Positions 33,691 through 46,266 of a DNA stretch of 60,000 nucleotides are shown one piece after another. The position numbers were made by a program, and so were the translations under genes. Below the pieces are notes generated by a model. That model saw only the letters and a program-made list of their open reading frames with translations, had not been told where the DNA came from and did not search any database. Origin of the DNA: Takakia lepidozioides (taxonomy: Eukaryota; Streptophyta; Takakiopsida; Takakiales; Takakiaceae); contig CM060733.1 in assembly GCA_030704615.1 (NCBI GenBank), forward strand, positions 41,604,001 through 41,664,000, in the 5' to 3' direction. How positions within the stretch are numbered: the stretch's first letter is position 1; each line of letters starts with the position of its first letter.

Positions 33691-34700
33691 AGAGATGAAG
33701 AGAAGCTTTGGAATGAGACACTTTTCTGACCCCAGTCAATGGTGGGACAATGTGGGTGGATGGTCAACTGGAAACAGCAGCGGCAATAGCGCAATTGATA
33801 GAGCAAGGCACTGCTGATGAAGGTACCTTCTTCAACACATTTCAGCCTGAGGGCACCTTCTGGTTTGACCTGTTTCAGCCTGTTTTTCCCTCTCATCAGA
33901 CTTAGCCCTGAAGCATATGTATTGAATTCTGTAAGTTAGCTTGTTGGGTGGATCTGCAGTGCTTTGGAGTGACTTTGCAAGTTACTGCCGAGGTGGCAGC
34001 ATGACAGTACCTAAAAAAAGATAATAGAGATGGAGAGAATCTTTCAAGGAATGGATACTTTTCTGACCCCAGTCAGTGGTGGGACAATGTAGGAGATGGT
34101 CAACTGGAAATAGCAGCGGCAACAGCGCAATTGATAGAACAAGGGACTGCTAATGAAGGTACCTTCTTCAACACATTTCAGCCTGTTTTTCCCTGTTATC
34201 ATAGTCGTCCCTAAATTTCCAGATGGCCGGATTCCAAGCTCCAGATTACCTATGATTCCATGTGGAAGGATAGCTACAAGAAACCTGCATGGGTAGATGG
34301 TCAACTGGAAGCCACTGTAGCAGCTGCAGAGGCATGATGTACGCATTGTTAGTGTGGAGGGAGGGGTAGCTGTTGATGCAGGGAGAGGATCGTGGGTGCA
34401 AAAATCATCCAAGAGGGCCAGATTTGGAGCAAGGAACAGTGCTGGCAGGAGTTCTATAAATATGATCCACAGTGGTGGGACAATATTGTCAACAAGGTGA
34501 GCTTTCTTCATGCAACATCATAGGGAGTTGACAGAACTTTGTATTTAAATATGTTAGTGTGGAGGGAGGGCTAGCCGCTGATGCAAGGATGGACTGTGAG
34601 TTCAGGATCACCCAAGAGGGCTACCAGCAGTGGAAGTAGCAGCACTTGGTCAATAGCAGCAGCAAGAATTAGCAGCGTCAAACTCATCAATCAGGTACTT
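33691..34700 (+). pseudogene. OSB-like: captured OSB-like exon pieces, blocks 2-4 (tandemly duplicated)
   Basis: FSDPSQWWDN is encoded at 33722-33751 and again at 34059-34089. A fuller variant (LW-type WSKEQCWQEFYKYDPQWWDN...NK) lies at about 34430-34496 and ends at a donor-like AAG|GTGAGC. At 34269-34346 the plus strand reads WKDSYKKPAWVDGQLEATV. These are first and second halves of the OSB PDF motif (W..FF.DP.QWWDNR.NK; LW...P.WV..QL). The phrase GGTACCTTCTTCAACACATTTCAGC follows at 32570, 33823 and 34158, showing segmental duplication. No intact frame joins the blocks. Confidence 0.7.
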
Positions 34701-34861
34701 GCTTCTGTACACATTTCATCCTCTTATCAACGTAGTCCCTGCTTGGACAGCCTATAGGGCTGTATAAAACAGGACTTTGGAACCTTCCAACCCGGGTGCT
34801 TTGTTATTGGTCTATCAAGGTCTGATTTGAAATGTTTTCATTGCATTTTGCAGGTGAACTC

Positions 34862-37800
34862 ATCATGGAAGAAGAGTTGGAAGTAAAAGTCCTGCTCATT
34901 GGAGGAGATGCATCACCAAACAGGCTTGGTTCTGTGTTCACTATGCAAGGTGTCACATACAAATGCATCCGAGCAGAAATTCTAGGTGATGAGCTTGTCT
35001 CAGGAAAATTTCCTTTCCTTTCCATGGGGGGTAGTGTCCTTTCAGCCAAGCAGGAAGAGATGATGGTTCTGAAAGGGGATACTATACACATTAAGATTTC
35101 AGACCAAAATGATGGGGACCAAGGATTGAAAAGACCTCTATCTTCGAGTGGCTCTACGATCTTGCATGAGGACAGACCAGGCGAGGACCCGGCACCAGTG
35201 TCTAAAAAGATGAGGATGGACCCTGATACACCCTTTGCTGGCGATGGTGGAAATGAAGACCATGCACATGAGCATGCACTTCAGCAAAGATATGGTAGAT
35301 TGTGCAGCACGTTGGCTACATCCAGCGATATTCAAAAATGGCAGAAAGAGATTAGAGCCGTTGAAAGGAAAATCTCTGCAGAAGGACGATGTGACAAGTT
35401 TGAGCTCATGACAAAGGATCAACAAGGACAAGCAATGTTCCACATATGGTGTGTTGAGTGTGAGGATGTTTATGCACGGTATGGGAAAAACAAACCATAT
35501 GATGCATGTGCAAACTTTATGAGATCTCATTTGAGGAGTGAGGGGCATCGCATAGCCTATGAGAGGCGTCATGGGAAGGGTTCATCACAATGTGTCATCA
35601 GCCCTGTAAATGCAGATGAAGCATTAGATGCAAAGAAGAACAGGGTGAAGGAGGCATTAGAGGAAGTCACTCGGTTTTGTGAGGACAATCTTGGACAGAT
35701 TGAGATTGTGGAAGCCACAATTGGAGACTATTCGCAGTTGGGTTCCATAAGGATTAAGTGCGCACTTGATTCGAAGTGGCTACTCTTGTTTCCAAGGACA
35801 GGTTCTTTGCAATCTTCTTTGACAGAGCATGTGAAAGGAAAAACTCATGTCGATGCAGAGATTTGCCAGAAGGTTGGCAGTAGTGAAGGACTGTGCAAAA
35901 AGAGAGGAAGGCCTCCAAAGCCTATGATTGCCAAAGATGTAAAGCAACGGGATCTAAGCTCTTTCTTGGTCAGTCAACTTGTGTTGCCGTCCCCACCACT
36001 TGACAATCCAATTGTGGCATCAACAATGGGAGCATCCTCGTCACAAACTCCATACACTTGTGTTGACGCTACCCAACGGGCAGATCTGATTGAGGATTGA
36101 CAATTACAGCGACGGTCCCAATGCAACAAAGGAAGAGACAGTTTGTGTTGGGGCCTATGGGATGAATGGTGGGAGTACAACCACAAGAGAATAAGTCTGA
36201 AACCATTCCTTCAAGATAGCAAGGGAGGAAAGAAGTGGTATGTCGAGCCGTTGACACATGCAACCATCACTCTAAACAATCAAGAGCATAAGGTTGTTGG
36301 TACGTTTCGGCACGCGGATTGTTTTAGAGTGTCATTGGATGGGGAGCTATTTCCAAACTTGAGGTGTTCAACATGTTCTTCCATTCCCTTGGAAAATGAT
36401 TTCAGAATGAGGGTATATAGAGAGAGAGGTGCCATGGAATGTAGAGGGGAGAGAGATACTGGCAAGGGAAGAAGGTTGTCATATCTTGGAAATGCCGAGA
36501 TTGTCAAACAAGTTTACAAAAACAGACAGGAGTTGAGGTAGTTGAGGTTCAAATTGTGGGAGGCCAGGACCAAAGTGGCATCCTTGTCTGTGCGATGTAG
36601 GAGTTTGAAGGAGTCTGGGATTGAGGCAATTGAAAGAGGAGACATTCTCAAATTTTGTCGTGATATTGTTGATGCACATAGGAGGGAGGATTTTGAAGGA
36701 AAAGAAAGTTTGTGGGATTTTCTTGTTGATATGGGCAAGAATATTGACAGGTCTCCACAAGAGAAGAGGTATGGTACTAGCACAAAAACAATGTTTGAGA
36801 CTGTGCAGCTTTGGGGGGGGTCCGAGATTGCATCATTTTGGCTTCAAATGTGGGGGGTCCTTCTATTGATACTACAAGACGGTCTTTGAGGAAAGGTTTG
36901 AAGTATAGAGCGGGAGAAACATATGATATATTTCAGCATGTGGCTGGAATTTACAGAGATGTGATGGAAGATGCAAATATTCCAATGGGAAGCATCCCAG
37001 TGATGGTGGCCAAAGATGAAACTGTTGTGAAGCGATTGGTACGTTGGATTGCTAGGGATGACACCCTTCTCGGGTTTTGTGGGCTTCAAGACAACCATGT
37101 ATGTATTTCAAATTTTGTGGTGCAAGTGGGAGAAGGGGAATCAGGGTACGAACATATTGTGGAGGCATTAAAAAACAATGTGGTTGTCCATTACGCCAGA
37201 GTGTTGATAGCAAATCCTCTACATGTACGGTTACCTCGATTGGTATTAGTAATCCAGCTCACTTGCAATAGATTTGACAACAATTTTGTGAGATCACAAT
37301 GGGAAGTGGTGAGATAGTTGTGGGACAAATATGTGAGGGACGTGGTTGGGCCTATAATTGGGCATGCTTCAGACGGAGATAGTAGGAGGAGAAAAGTGAT
37401 GTTAGAAGATTATGCCAATGGGGCTGGAAGTAGATTTTGCATCCTTTGGGAAGGATGGTTGTTTACAGGTCGAGTGTGCAACGGGGGAGATATATACGGA
37501 CTCCATGATCAAGACTTCATCCACAAAGAGAAAAAATTGGTAAATCCCTTGGACAGTGCATCACGGACTTTGGTGTTGGGTGATGAGGTTGCTACATTGA
37601 ATCATGTGTTATTGGTCTACCATTCATTTTCAATGGACAAGCATGGACTTCGGGAATGTGATATCAAAAGAGAAGATCGACAGAATTGGGCAGCAGCTCA
37701 ACGACTGGCATCTCGGAAGGTGCAAGCTTGTTTGAGGGAGTTACAATCAACTGTGAATCATCGAAGAGAGAGGACCAAAAGTACTGAAATTTACCTATAC

Positions 37801-38303
37801 ATCATTTCATGCTACATCGACATTTTTTTGTCTCCTCACATGTCATTGTGTGAGAGGGTACAATTTGCTGCGAAGGTATCGTTTTTTTTCAGATTGTGGA
37901 AGTTGTGGCTATTCCACCACGAGGTGTATAATCTGAAATCCTTCTTCATTAGCAGGGAAGCATACTTGGATTTACAAATTTCATGCCACTACGTGGTTCT
38001 ACTTATCAAATTGTTCAAGGATAAGTTTAATCATGTGCAAGTTCTTTTGAGCCTTGTTGGTTCAGATGTGTGTGAAATATTCTTCAGCAAAGTGGGAGGT
38101 ATGTTACGGAATGAGAAGACATATGACGGGTGTGATTTGATTGAGAGTGCGGGAGCATTAACACGCATATCCAAGTTCGAGGTGAATCCAAAAGGACCCA
38201 AGTTCTCAAGAGCTCACAAGAAACAAGAACACATTTGGTCTTCTTTGGAGAAGAAGCCAGGTATCCCCCTTGCTGATTTGTCCAACTTTTCTACTGTCCA
38301 ATC
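34862..38303 (+). pseudogene. transposase of the DNA transposon, 5' part (unclassified DDE type)
   Basis: The main frame opens at about 34832 (ATG 34865 MEEELEVKVLL) and runs to 36100. After in-frame stops it continues as 36143-36541, 36542-36889, 36811-37317 and 37318-38303. Features: a C2H2/BED-like finger (CVEC...FMRSHLRSEGHR, about 35450-35550), a basic KKRGRPPK hook (about 35898), then a catalytic-looking core with VAKDETVVKRLVRW, FCGLQDNH, NPLHVRLPRLVL, QLTCNRFDNNF, GHASDGDSRRRK and later GSDVCEIFFSKVGG. AKDET and SDGDS are my candidates for the first two acidic residues. Similar proteins exist unnamed in seed-free plants, as far as I remember. It is cut at 38303 by retroelement copy 2 and resumes at 50156. 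Confidence 0.6.
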
Positions 38304-38658
38304 TGTCAAGTTAAATAAGCACAGTGTGAAAACAGCTAGAATAAAACTAGTTATTTGTATTTAACACTTGGATTTAGGTCAAGTGTTAAATCAGGTGTCA
38401 AGTTTAGTTTGACACCTGGTCCGTCTTATCTTCACGAGAGCGGCAGTCGCGCGGCTCATCTTTCTCGAGTTGAGCCTACGCGACCGAGCTCCTTCATGCG
38501 TTTAGATTTGAGTGTGCTTATGATGGGAGTGTAGGTTGTTGTGGGGTGGAGTCCCCATAGCTTGGGGTGCCCCTGGCTCGACTTCTGTTTTAAAGAGTGA
38601 TAGCGATGGATTCATGTTGTTTCTGGTGTGAGCAGTGTGTTTTCTAGTTTTCTTATCA
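38304..38658 (+). repeat. terminal repeat A1 of copy 2
   Basis: 355 bp, TGTCAAGTT to TTTTCTTATCA, matching A2 (49717-50069) to that point. It shares only patches with A of copy 1 (GCTCATCTT, GTTGAGCCT, GATTCATG, TTATCA end). Confidence 0.88.
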
Positions 38659-39355
38659 CTCGAGAAAGATGCTCTCTTACCTGTGAGTGCAAGGTAGGAG
38701 TTGAGGGTTAGCACTTGCAAGATTACCTACGTATAAATAGTGCTTAGTTTGAGAAGCATATCATTGAATGTGACCACAAGATTCAGCGTGCCCTGAAACG
38801 CCTGGAGGATGACGATGCCAGAGCCGCCACTGTTATTGCAGTCGCTGAAGCTACCAAGTCACTAGAGGCTTTGGGGTTCACAAGGAGATACTTAAAAATG
38901 CAACAGCAAATGCTAGTTGGCACCTATGCATGATCCTTGAAGCTGGATGATCGTTTCACCAGTAAGCTTATAGAGGAGCCTGCTGTTGCAATTGTTTCTT
39001 GTATCGGGGTCGGTCTTGGACCAAAATTTAGCTTCAGCTTCTTTGTCAATCATTTGCTTTGATCATGCAAGAGCGCCATGCAGCGGGTTAAGGGGCAGGG
39101 CTATGGAGCAGAAAAGCGACATCCTCTTCGCAATGCGCAGAGGACGGAGTTCCGTGTATATGGTTGCTATGGAGCCTCGCCAACAGTAGAACTTTGCGCT
39201 TTCCGTTCTTGGGGTTGCTGCATTGTATGCGCCCTAGGATCCGGGCTTGGAATTGTCTTCTGACCAATTCAGCAGAAACGAACGACGAACGTACTCTGGC
39301 CTGATTCCCTACAGTAAGCAGGAGATATATAGCTCAACGCCATCAACGAGTACAC
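38659..39355 (+). other. leader of copy 2, first part, with an exon-like frame
   Basis: After a start resembling the copy 1 leader (CTGTGAGTGC...GAGGGTTAGCACTTG) an open plus-strand stretch at about 38749-38931 reads IQRALKRLEDDDARAATVIA, ending MLVGTYA-stop. It looks like a piece of a helical protein, possibly a captured exon, but I do not recognise it. Confidence 0.4.
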
Positions 39356-40020
39356 CTAAGGAGGTTGTACACCACAGCAAGTGCCGTCAGAATCTTGTCG
39401 CCAGAGGATCCAGGCTAAGCAGCATACGATGGCCACCTCACGGCCAAGCTTGGAACGGCTCTTACCATACCATATGAGGAACTTGTCGAAGTAGAGGAAA
39501 AAACTTTCACAGACATGTCTGGCGAGATTTGAAAGAGTAGTTTTCTTGCTTTGACGTTGTTTCATGTCCTCTGGTTCATGGAGCTCATGACAACAAAAGT
39601 CGAGCGGCAGCGGACGTACTGGGCGCCGAGCAGAAAGGATGGTCAGGGGGACGACTGTTTCCCTTGCCCAGCAGCTAAAGTCGTAGTTAAGGCCACATAA
39701 CACTTGACGGTGGTGCTAAGGTCACCTGCAGGAGCTTCATGATAAGTGTCCCAGGATCCGTCAGTTCTCTGCAGGCTCCGAATGCAACGCACGACTTTTT
39801 CTTTCTTTGGGTCATCTGTAACGCCCAGGAAATGCATAGCCAGAATCCACTCCGCTTCCATTGTACAGCCTGATTCGACCTGGCCCGCCCAATAGCCCTC
39901 TGGATTCTGCTTACGGAAACTCCAGTCAATTGCATCGTTGATGACCTGATCAAGCGGTGTTGCATCCATGGACTCGAATGCTCCCATACACCCACTTCCC
40001 TGCAGTAAGCAGTTCACATT
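39356..40020 (-). pseudogene. SHC-like: squalene-hopene cyclase-like fragment inside the copy 2 leader (antisense)
   Basis: The minus strand reads an N-terminal cyclase block (AIDWSFRKQNPEGYWAG, TMEAEWILAMHFLG, QRTDGSWDTYHEAPAGDLST) and, directly after it in another frame, a block from further along the enzyme (CWARETVVPLTILSA, RPVRPL, ELHEPED, ILWRQDSDGTCCGVQPP). QxxDGSW and QDSDGT are QW-type repeats of squalene/hopene cyclases. About 75 residues of the family are missing at the junction. An acceptor-like CTGCAG|G at about 39999 precedes the first block. Class II triterpene cyclases of this type occur in bacteria, ferns and bryophytes. The active-site DxDD region is absent, so it cannot be an enzyme. 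Confidence 0.8.
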
Positions 40021-42180
40021 CACAAAAGTGCTAGAGTTTCAGCTGCAGGATGGAGACGACGGGTTTGGGAACGGCGGAGCCGAGCTACGCTGGGGATAGA
40101 CGAGCGATTCAGGAGCCAGGGCTTTCTCCCCCGTAACTGGAATGGGCCGGGGACCCGCAAGCTCCAGCACAAAGTCCAGTGCTTCCCGCTGGTAATCCTC
40201 CTCAGTGATTTTCGTTAGCCACCAAGGCCTCGAACAGACTGTGAGTGACCCCTCGCCTGTACATGGCGTCCATAAACATGTCCATAAACATGTCTTTCCT
40301 CCCCCTCTCTTGGTGCGCAAGCCTGCAAGCAATCACGGAATCCACTCTCTTTCACAACAAGACACTACTGAGTGCCACAGTTCCCTTCCTCTCTCTCTCT
40401 CTCACTCTCGGTATGCAGAAGACTGGAGCAAGGTGTGAATTATAGGGCACGTTGCCAGGGAACCTAGGAAACCATATAGAGCGTAGGGAACCGGGAACCA
40501 GTTACCAGATAGTTTAGGTGTAACTTTAAATTTTTAAATTTGAAAACCTTAGAAAAAAAAAAAAAAAAAAAAAAAAAACAGGGCATTTTGATCTAATTTA
40601 AATGATTTAAAGCCAAATTGGTCATATCTTTGTCAAATGGACTCTGTTTGACCCAGTTTTTGAGGGGATAGCTGCAGAAAGGGGAAATCTACCATTCTAG
40701 ACCTGGTTTTTGTTTTTAGGACTCTGCTAAAAATCATCTGGAATTTTTAGAGTGTGAGTGTGCCATGAAAGATCCACAATTCTGTTTCTAGAACCTGTGC
40801 TGGTCTATATGAGAGACAAATCTGTGGATGTACTCCTTGTATGGCTGGGGGAAATGAGGACGTAATTGAAGGGCAGGTCTCTTCTTCTTAGCCTGTGCAC
40901 ACAAGGGGACAGGATTTATGTTTCCCAAGGAACTCAGACTGATTTGAGTGGAGACAGTTGGACGAGTTGATTGCATACTGGGAGTCAGGCATTAGCAGTA
41001 GACAACAGACTCTGTAGTTGGCGTTGAGGGCCTCAATATCGCTTTGGACAGTCAGAACTCTGTTGGAGCCAGCAGTTCTGCAGCTGTAAGTGAAATACCA
41101 AAGTGGGTGAAAGCTAGGCTTGGAACACAGCCAAAGACAGCCCCGGGGACCAAGGTGTTCAGCCGCAAGGCTGTGGTGTACTGGAGCAGAGGAGCAGGAG
41201 CTACACAAGTTTGTGCAATCAGACAGCGTTTGCAGCCGGACACGCTCTGCACAAGGCAACCACGAGCGAGGGTTCATTAGCGAGGACAAGTTTGTTCTGT
41301 TTGAAGGAGATGCAGTCATTCGCAATGAGGACACCGCACCGTCTCAAAGCTTTCGAGTTGAGAGACTATCATACTCTACCTTTGTTTCTTAGTGTTCAGT
41401 GAGCGGGGAATAGCAGAGTGTTGCTTTGTCTCTACTTGGCAAAAAGAGGAGGAGGGTTGGTTAGAGCGAGCTACTGTAGCTTGGGACAAAGGTTAGTAGC
41501 AGGTTTCTGGACATAGATATACCTCCTACACCTTACCATCATGCAGAGCGAGGCACTTTGAGAGAAGTCTGGCAGTTGATAGCATAGATCAGGATTAGAT
41601 CTTGCTGGGTCGGGCTTTCTATTCTTCCCCCCATCTCTGTACTATTTTCATTACCTGTTACTTGTAGTTGCCAAAGCCTCTCTTGGGAGGCCAGTCAGTC
41701 CGGGGTTTTGGGATATTCTGCAGGATCAGCGTTGCTGCTGGATTTTGGTGTGGGGTGTTGATGTTTTGATTTCTTGTGTTGGATCCCCCCAACACCTGCA
41801 TGCTTGACTGTGCGCCATGTTTGTTTTGTGTGGGCGCTTGCTTTCATAGGGATTAGGCCGGATTTGATCACCGGTCAATCCTAGAGTATGCTGTCGGTGG
41901 TGAGGCTGGAGTGATGACCAGCAAGACCACCAGTGTTTCTTCTATGGTGAGGCTAGGTTGATGACCAACCAACCATAGGAGTTCTTGCGGTGGATGCAGG
42001 TGCAAGTGCCCTGAGCCATTGGGATATGACCCTTAGACTGCAACAGGTGCCCACCCGTGTCACTATTAGATTAGTACTAGAGACTTATAGTGTCACGTGG
42101 AGGAGGTGCACATTGTGAGTGTCATTACGGAGTTACCCAAGGGTTTTGAGGGGAGTACGGCTACAAGCAGTACCAGTGAG
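40021..42180 (+). other. leader of copy 2, second part, unassigned
   Basis: It contains a long A-run (40555-40578), a CT microsatellite (40391-40408) and frames without known domains (for example 41044-41280). A minus-strand frame at 40332-40039 continues upstream of the SHC piece but is not cyclase-like. No PBS was recognised. Similarity to copy 1 resumes only near 42300. Confidence 0.4.
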
Positions 42181-44995
42181 ATGAGGTTCACAAGACGAGG
42201 TATTCGGTTCAGACCACCTTCACCGCCACCCTCAACTACTGGAGAGTCAGACACAGACTCGGAGGCTTCATCAACAGGTGTGCACTTTCATTCGCCATTG
42301 TTCTGGGAGGAGATGTATGGAGCTACCAAGGGGCCTCGTAGGTACTCTGGAGCTGTGGGCACAATCGAGTTGGATGACTTTATCCAGGAGTTCGATAGCT
42401 GGTGTGATTTGCAGCAGATGCGCAATCCACAGCTATTCACCCCATTCATGGCGTGGAAGGGACTGTTCCAGCATTTGGAAGCCCGCCTATGGACGATTAC
42501 CACGAGTTCAGGCGGGACATAAGCAGAGATTGAGGAGTGGAGGATGTATTGGTCACCTGACTACGTCTCCATTACTCGAGGCACGACGCGACCAGTAGCT
42601 GCACTCATTCAGTACCAATAGCTCCCACTGCCAGCACTAGTAGTGGAGCAAGTAGTGCTTGGTACTTCTGCAGGTGGTACCAGTTCAAAACGTTGCTACT
42701 ACTCCTCCTGCCACGACTACAACACATGTGCCTAGATTCAACCCGGTGCTGGAGTTCTTCCAGGAGTTTGCGGAGGAACTACCAAGGTGTACGGACAGAA
42801 AGCTGCGAAGTTTGCAAAGACTTCCAGCGCAAACCCAGTGAGAGCCTGCGAGAGGCGTACACTCGTATGAACGCTTGATAAGTGTGACCCAAGGGGTTAC
42901 TGAAGCTCAAGCAATCCCATTTTGGTATGGAATTTGGATAAGGAGCTCAAGAAAGGGTGCGAGATGCAACCCTGTTACAAGCAGCCCAACCCACATTAGC
43001 ATATGTGTTTCTGCTGGCTGAGCGATGAGCTCAACATGGTGGAGGAGCGAGTTGTTACCATTGGATTTGGCAAAGGACATGCCTACACGAGGCGGTAGCT
43101 GCCAGCCCACAGGCCACAGGAACCGCTCAACAGCGTGGTCATGGGGGCAAGGTTGCCCAGCCCAAGTTCCATGGAGCTTACAGGGGACCTCAGGTGCAGA
43201 GGCCCGTGGCATCTTTTGCAGGCCAACAGCAACCAGGGGTGATATGTTGGACATGTGGAGGACCCCATGTCAAGAGAGATTGCCCAGAGAGTGGCAGAAG
43301 GCCGGCACAAGCACAGCCTGCACAGTTGCAGTGTGGGCATTGTGGCAAGTATGGGCATGGAGATGCCCAGTGTTATGACTTGCATCCTGAGTTGCGCCAG
43401 GCCAGTTCCAAGGGAACAATGGTGGCCGGGGGCGAGGTGGACCAGCCCAAAGAGGACGAGGTGGTCGGGCACGAGGTGCAGGCCAAGGGCAAGCTCACAT
43501 GGCCAAGGACGCGGAGGTCAGGGTGTTGACCAAGGCATGGCCAACGGCTTCAGCAGCTAGAGCAGAGGCTCGCTGCCATGGCTATAGCTCAGGCGGTACC
43601 GGCTCCCCAGGCGGGATGGTCCACCTCCTGCTCCTGAGGGAGGAGATATGGGAGGCATGGGATTCATGTGCGGAGCAGCACTACCACTAGAGCAGGTGGA
43701 GTCTGCTGCAGCCGTGACTCGAGGAGCAGCACGAGTTCCTGAGCCACGAGGTGCAGAGGTGGAGTTGGATCCACAACGTGGGGAGGCAAGCCGTCAGGCA
43801 GGCTTCCTCAGTCATTCACCTTGGCGGAGACTGTCACGCCATCCATGGCACCTAGTTCTCGCCCGACTGTTACCGAGGCGGAGGTTACTATGCCATTGGG
43901 GAGAGCTACACGTGCAGCACTGACACCTGCTGCCAAGGCTAGTGCGGCCGGTGTGTTATTGGGGGCAGCCACCTCTGTGTGTCAAGCCCCACTGTTCTCG
44001 GCAACAATGATTGCGACGCCGGGGGAGACCAGCTGCAGTGTTCAGACTAGCAGCAACACTCTGTGAGAGTGGGGAGGTCACTTCATCTTCTGCGGAGTTA
44101 GTGGAAGGTGTAGTGGCAGAGGGATCCTCGGATTTGAGGGTCAAGACTGCCACGGCTGCGCCCTGGCAAGCTGCAGCTGCCAGGTTGACGGAGCTGCCAG
44201 CTAGGCCAGCCTTTGAGCGCGCCATGGTGACACCTGGAGTTGTCTTGTTAGACAACCAGGGAGGCATTTTCACTTTGAGTGGACCGGCAGGCAAGAAGTA
44301 CCGGCCACTGCGGGTCTTGTTGGACTCGGAGCTCAGCCACTGATGTTGGGCAGAGCTGCTATTGCAGGTTTGGGCCTCATGGAGGCGGATATGGAGCCTT
44401 GTCCTTTCCAGATACACATCTAGGATCAGAGCAGGCTCGGGGCATGACACGGCATCAGTTGGCCATTAGACTGCAGCCGGATCATCCTGTAGATGGCTCA
44501 GTGATGCGAGCCAAGGCCATTGTGACAGACGCGGTCTCTTACGATGTCCTCGTTGGTGGGGCAGTGTTATACCCCATGGGCTTCACCCTGGATTTTTGGG
44601 AGGAGTCAGCATCCTACAGGCCTGGATGGCAGTCAGGGATGGTCGCCGTGCACAGCTCCCTGACATTCATTGGGGGTATTGCGCTGCCCAGCGGGGCAAG
44701 ATGCCAACACTAGCCGCCTTTACAGCTGCAGTTAGTTGGCCTGGAGAGTTGCTGGAAGGCAATGCCCATGCAGAGGATGTGCCACCTCCAGCAGAGCAGG
44801 ATGACATGCATGGTACGGCGGAGTTGCCTGCCATGGTTGCTCACACTCCATTGTGGGGTACGAGCAAGGATTTGCAGCAGGTTGCTGATGACGGGTGCAA
44901 CAAGCTGGGTAGAGGCTTTTGTACCGTCAGGAGAGGAGGAGAGCGGGATTGCACCAGGACCACCTCAGTTGTCACCATTGGACACCACACCTATT
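42181..44995 (+). pseudogene. gag and aspartic protease of copy 2
   Basis: The first ATG of the gag frame is 42181 (MRFTRRGIRFRPP). Blocks match copy 1: EEMYGATKGPRRYSGAVGTI, WCDLQQMRNPQLFTPFMAWK, the two knuckles CWTCGGPHVKRDC and CGHCGKYGHGDAQC (43246-43380), and the protease start VLLDS with a 1-bp loss just before the Gly of the D-S-G triad (about 44327). Numerous 1-2-bp indels break the frame (for example near 42485, 42630, 42690, 42930 and 43060), while nonsense changes are rare, the reverse of copy 1. Confidence 0.85.
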
Positions 44996-46260
44996 GTGTG
45001 GCAGCCGGATGAAGGCATTTGCCTTCTGGACTTGTTTGGCGGGATCAGCACCGGATTGGCTGCTGTGCTACAGGCAGGTGTGCGAGTTCGACGTTACCTG
45101 TATGTGGAGAGGGATGAGACTGCACGACGCGTCTCACTGCGCCATGTTGCTCAGTTGGTACAGCAGTACCCTGACTTGTTGCCAGTGTCTGCAGTTCGTG
45201 GATACCAACAAGCCTTGCCAGCAGACATTTCGTTGCTGGGGGCGCAGGATTTGGAGCAGGTTGGCTCCATTGATCTGGTAGTGGCAGGTTGGCCCTGCCA
45301 AGGGCATTCATCAGCCGGGCATGGCAATGGATTGCGAGACTCGAGGACGGGTCTGTTTTGGGAGATGGTGCGGATTTTGCGCTGCTTGCAGCTTCATCAA
45401 GCTGTATCTCCAGCATACATCTTGGAGAATGTGCCACTGATGGGTGATTCTCGGCCAGGGTGATGGCCAGTGTGCATCAAGTCCGGTCGTGGCTTGGGTC
45501 AGCAGTGTTGCTGGATGCAGCTGCAGTGGGGTCACGGGCTCATCGTCCACGGCTATGGTGGACTAACTTGATGCCACCCGCACTGCTCAAGCGTGCATTT
45601 GATGGGGTGCAGCGGCCAGCACACCTCACCGTGGATGGCATTTTGGACACAGGGGCAGTCTCAACGTGTGAGACACGATGACCGTTCGCCTTTGGCAGTG
45701 GTCAACAGGGTGGGTCAACCACGAGCAGCATTACCTACACTGCTCAGCTTCCCAGGATCCCATGCTTTTCGGGATGGTGGACCTGGCCTCCTGTGGGATG
45801 CTCAGTTGCAGCAGTTAGTGGAGCCTAATGCCGACGAGCGAGAGCGGCTATGGGGTTTTTCCACTGGGACCACGGCGGTGCCTTCTCTTTCTGAGGCATC
45901 ACGTCGTCAGGTGTTGGGGCAAGCAATGGATCTCAATTGCTTGACCTGGATTATCAGCTTGGCTATGGCTGAGCAACGTAGAGTGCGGAGTGCACTTCCC
46001 TTGACGGTCTCTCTGCCTACCGAGACGGTACAGGCAGCGAGTGGGGGCGAGCCGGTGAGGACCACGGGGTGTAGACATCCATGGCACACGTGGGAGGTGC
46101 TCGAGGTTCAGAGGGAGTTGGCAGCCAAGGCAGCTGTGATGGATGAGGTTGGGGATTCTTCTCGGGATGAGGAGGTTCTCAATGATGAGATGATGGGGCA
46201 GGATGAGGCCTTGTCATTGACTGAGCAGGAAGGGGTACTGCTCAAGAGGTTGCAGCATAG
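44996..46260 (+). pseudogene. cytosine-C5 DNA methyltransferase domain of copy 2
   Basis: All key motifs are visible: I CLLDLFGGISTGLAAVL (45020-45070), IV VAGWPCQGHSSAG with catalytic Cys (about 45280-45320), VI ENVPLMGDSR (45425-45454), VIII VGSRAHRPRLWW (45528-45560), and IX-X ERERLWGFSTGTTAVP and RRQVLGQAMDLN (45838-45940). Motif I to VI lies in one open frame (44762-45463). One base is missing after DSR at about 45453, two near 45655 and one near 46230. Canonical motif order and the short spacing between VIII and IX (a target-recognition region of roughly 80-90 residues) point to a DNMT3-like or other small C5 enzyme rather than DRM or MET1; this needs a tree. The frame ends at TAG 46258. 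Confidence 0.9.
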
Positions 46261-46266
46261 CAACCA
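46258..46266 (+). promoter_or_regulatory. candidate stop-codon readthrough site UAG CAA CCA (copy 2)
   Basis: Same nonamer as at 28896 in copy 1, in frame with the RT that follows. Confidence 0.55.

Noticed and set aside
32129-34700. Intact OSB gene with introns
   Set aside because: PDF-motif halves are repeated and unordered, no OB fold or transit peptide is visible, and a LINE scrap interrupts them.
38659-38700. tRNA primer binding site directly after A1
   Set aside because: No TGG-starting PBS is seen after A1 in copy 2 or copy 1 (23113); the copy 1 phrase TGGTATAG in B only loosely resembles TGGTATCAGAGC.
39356-40332. Working squalene-hopene cyclase gene
   Set aside because: Only two N-terminal pieces are present, in different frames, with a family segment missing and no DxDD active-site region; it lies inside the retroelement leader.
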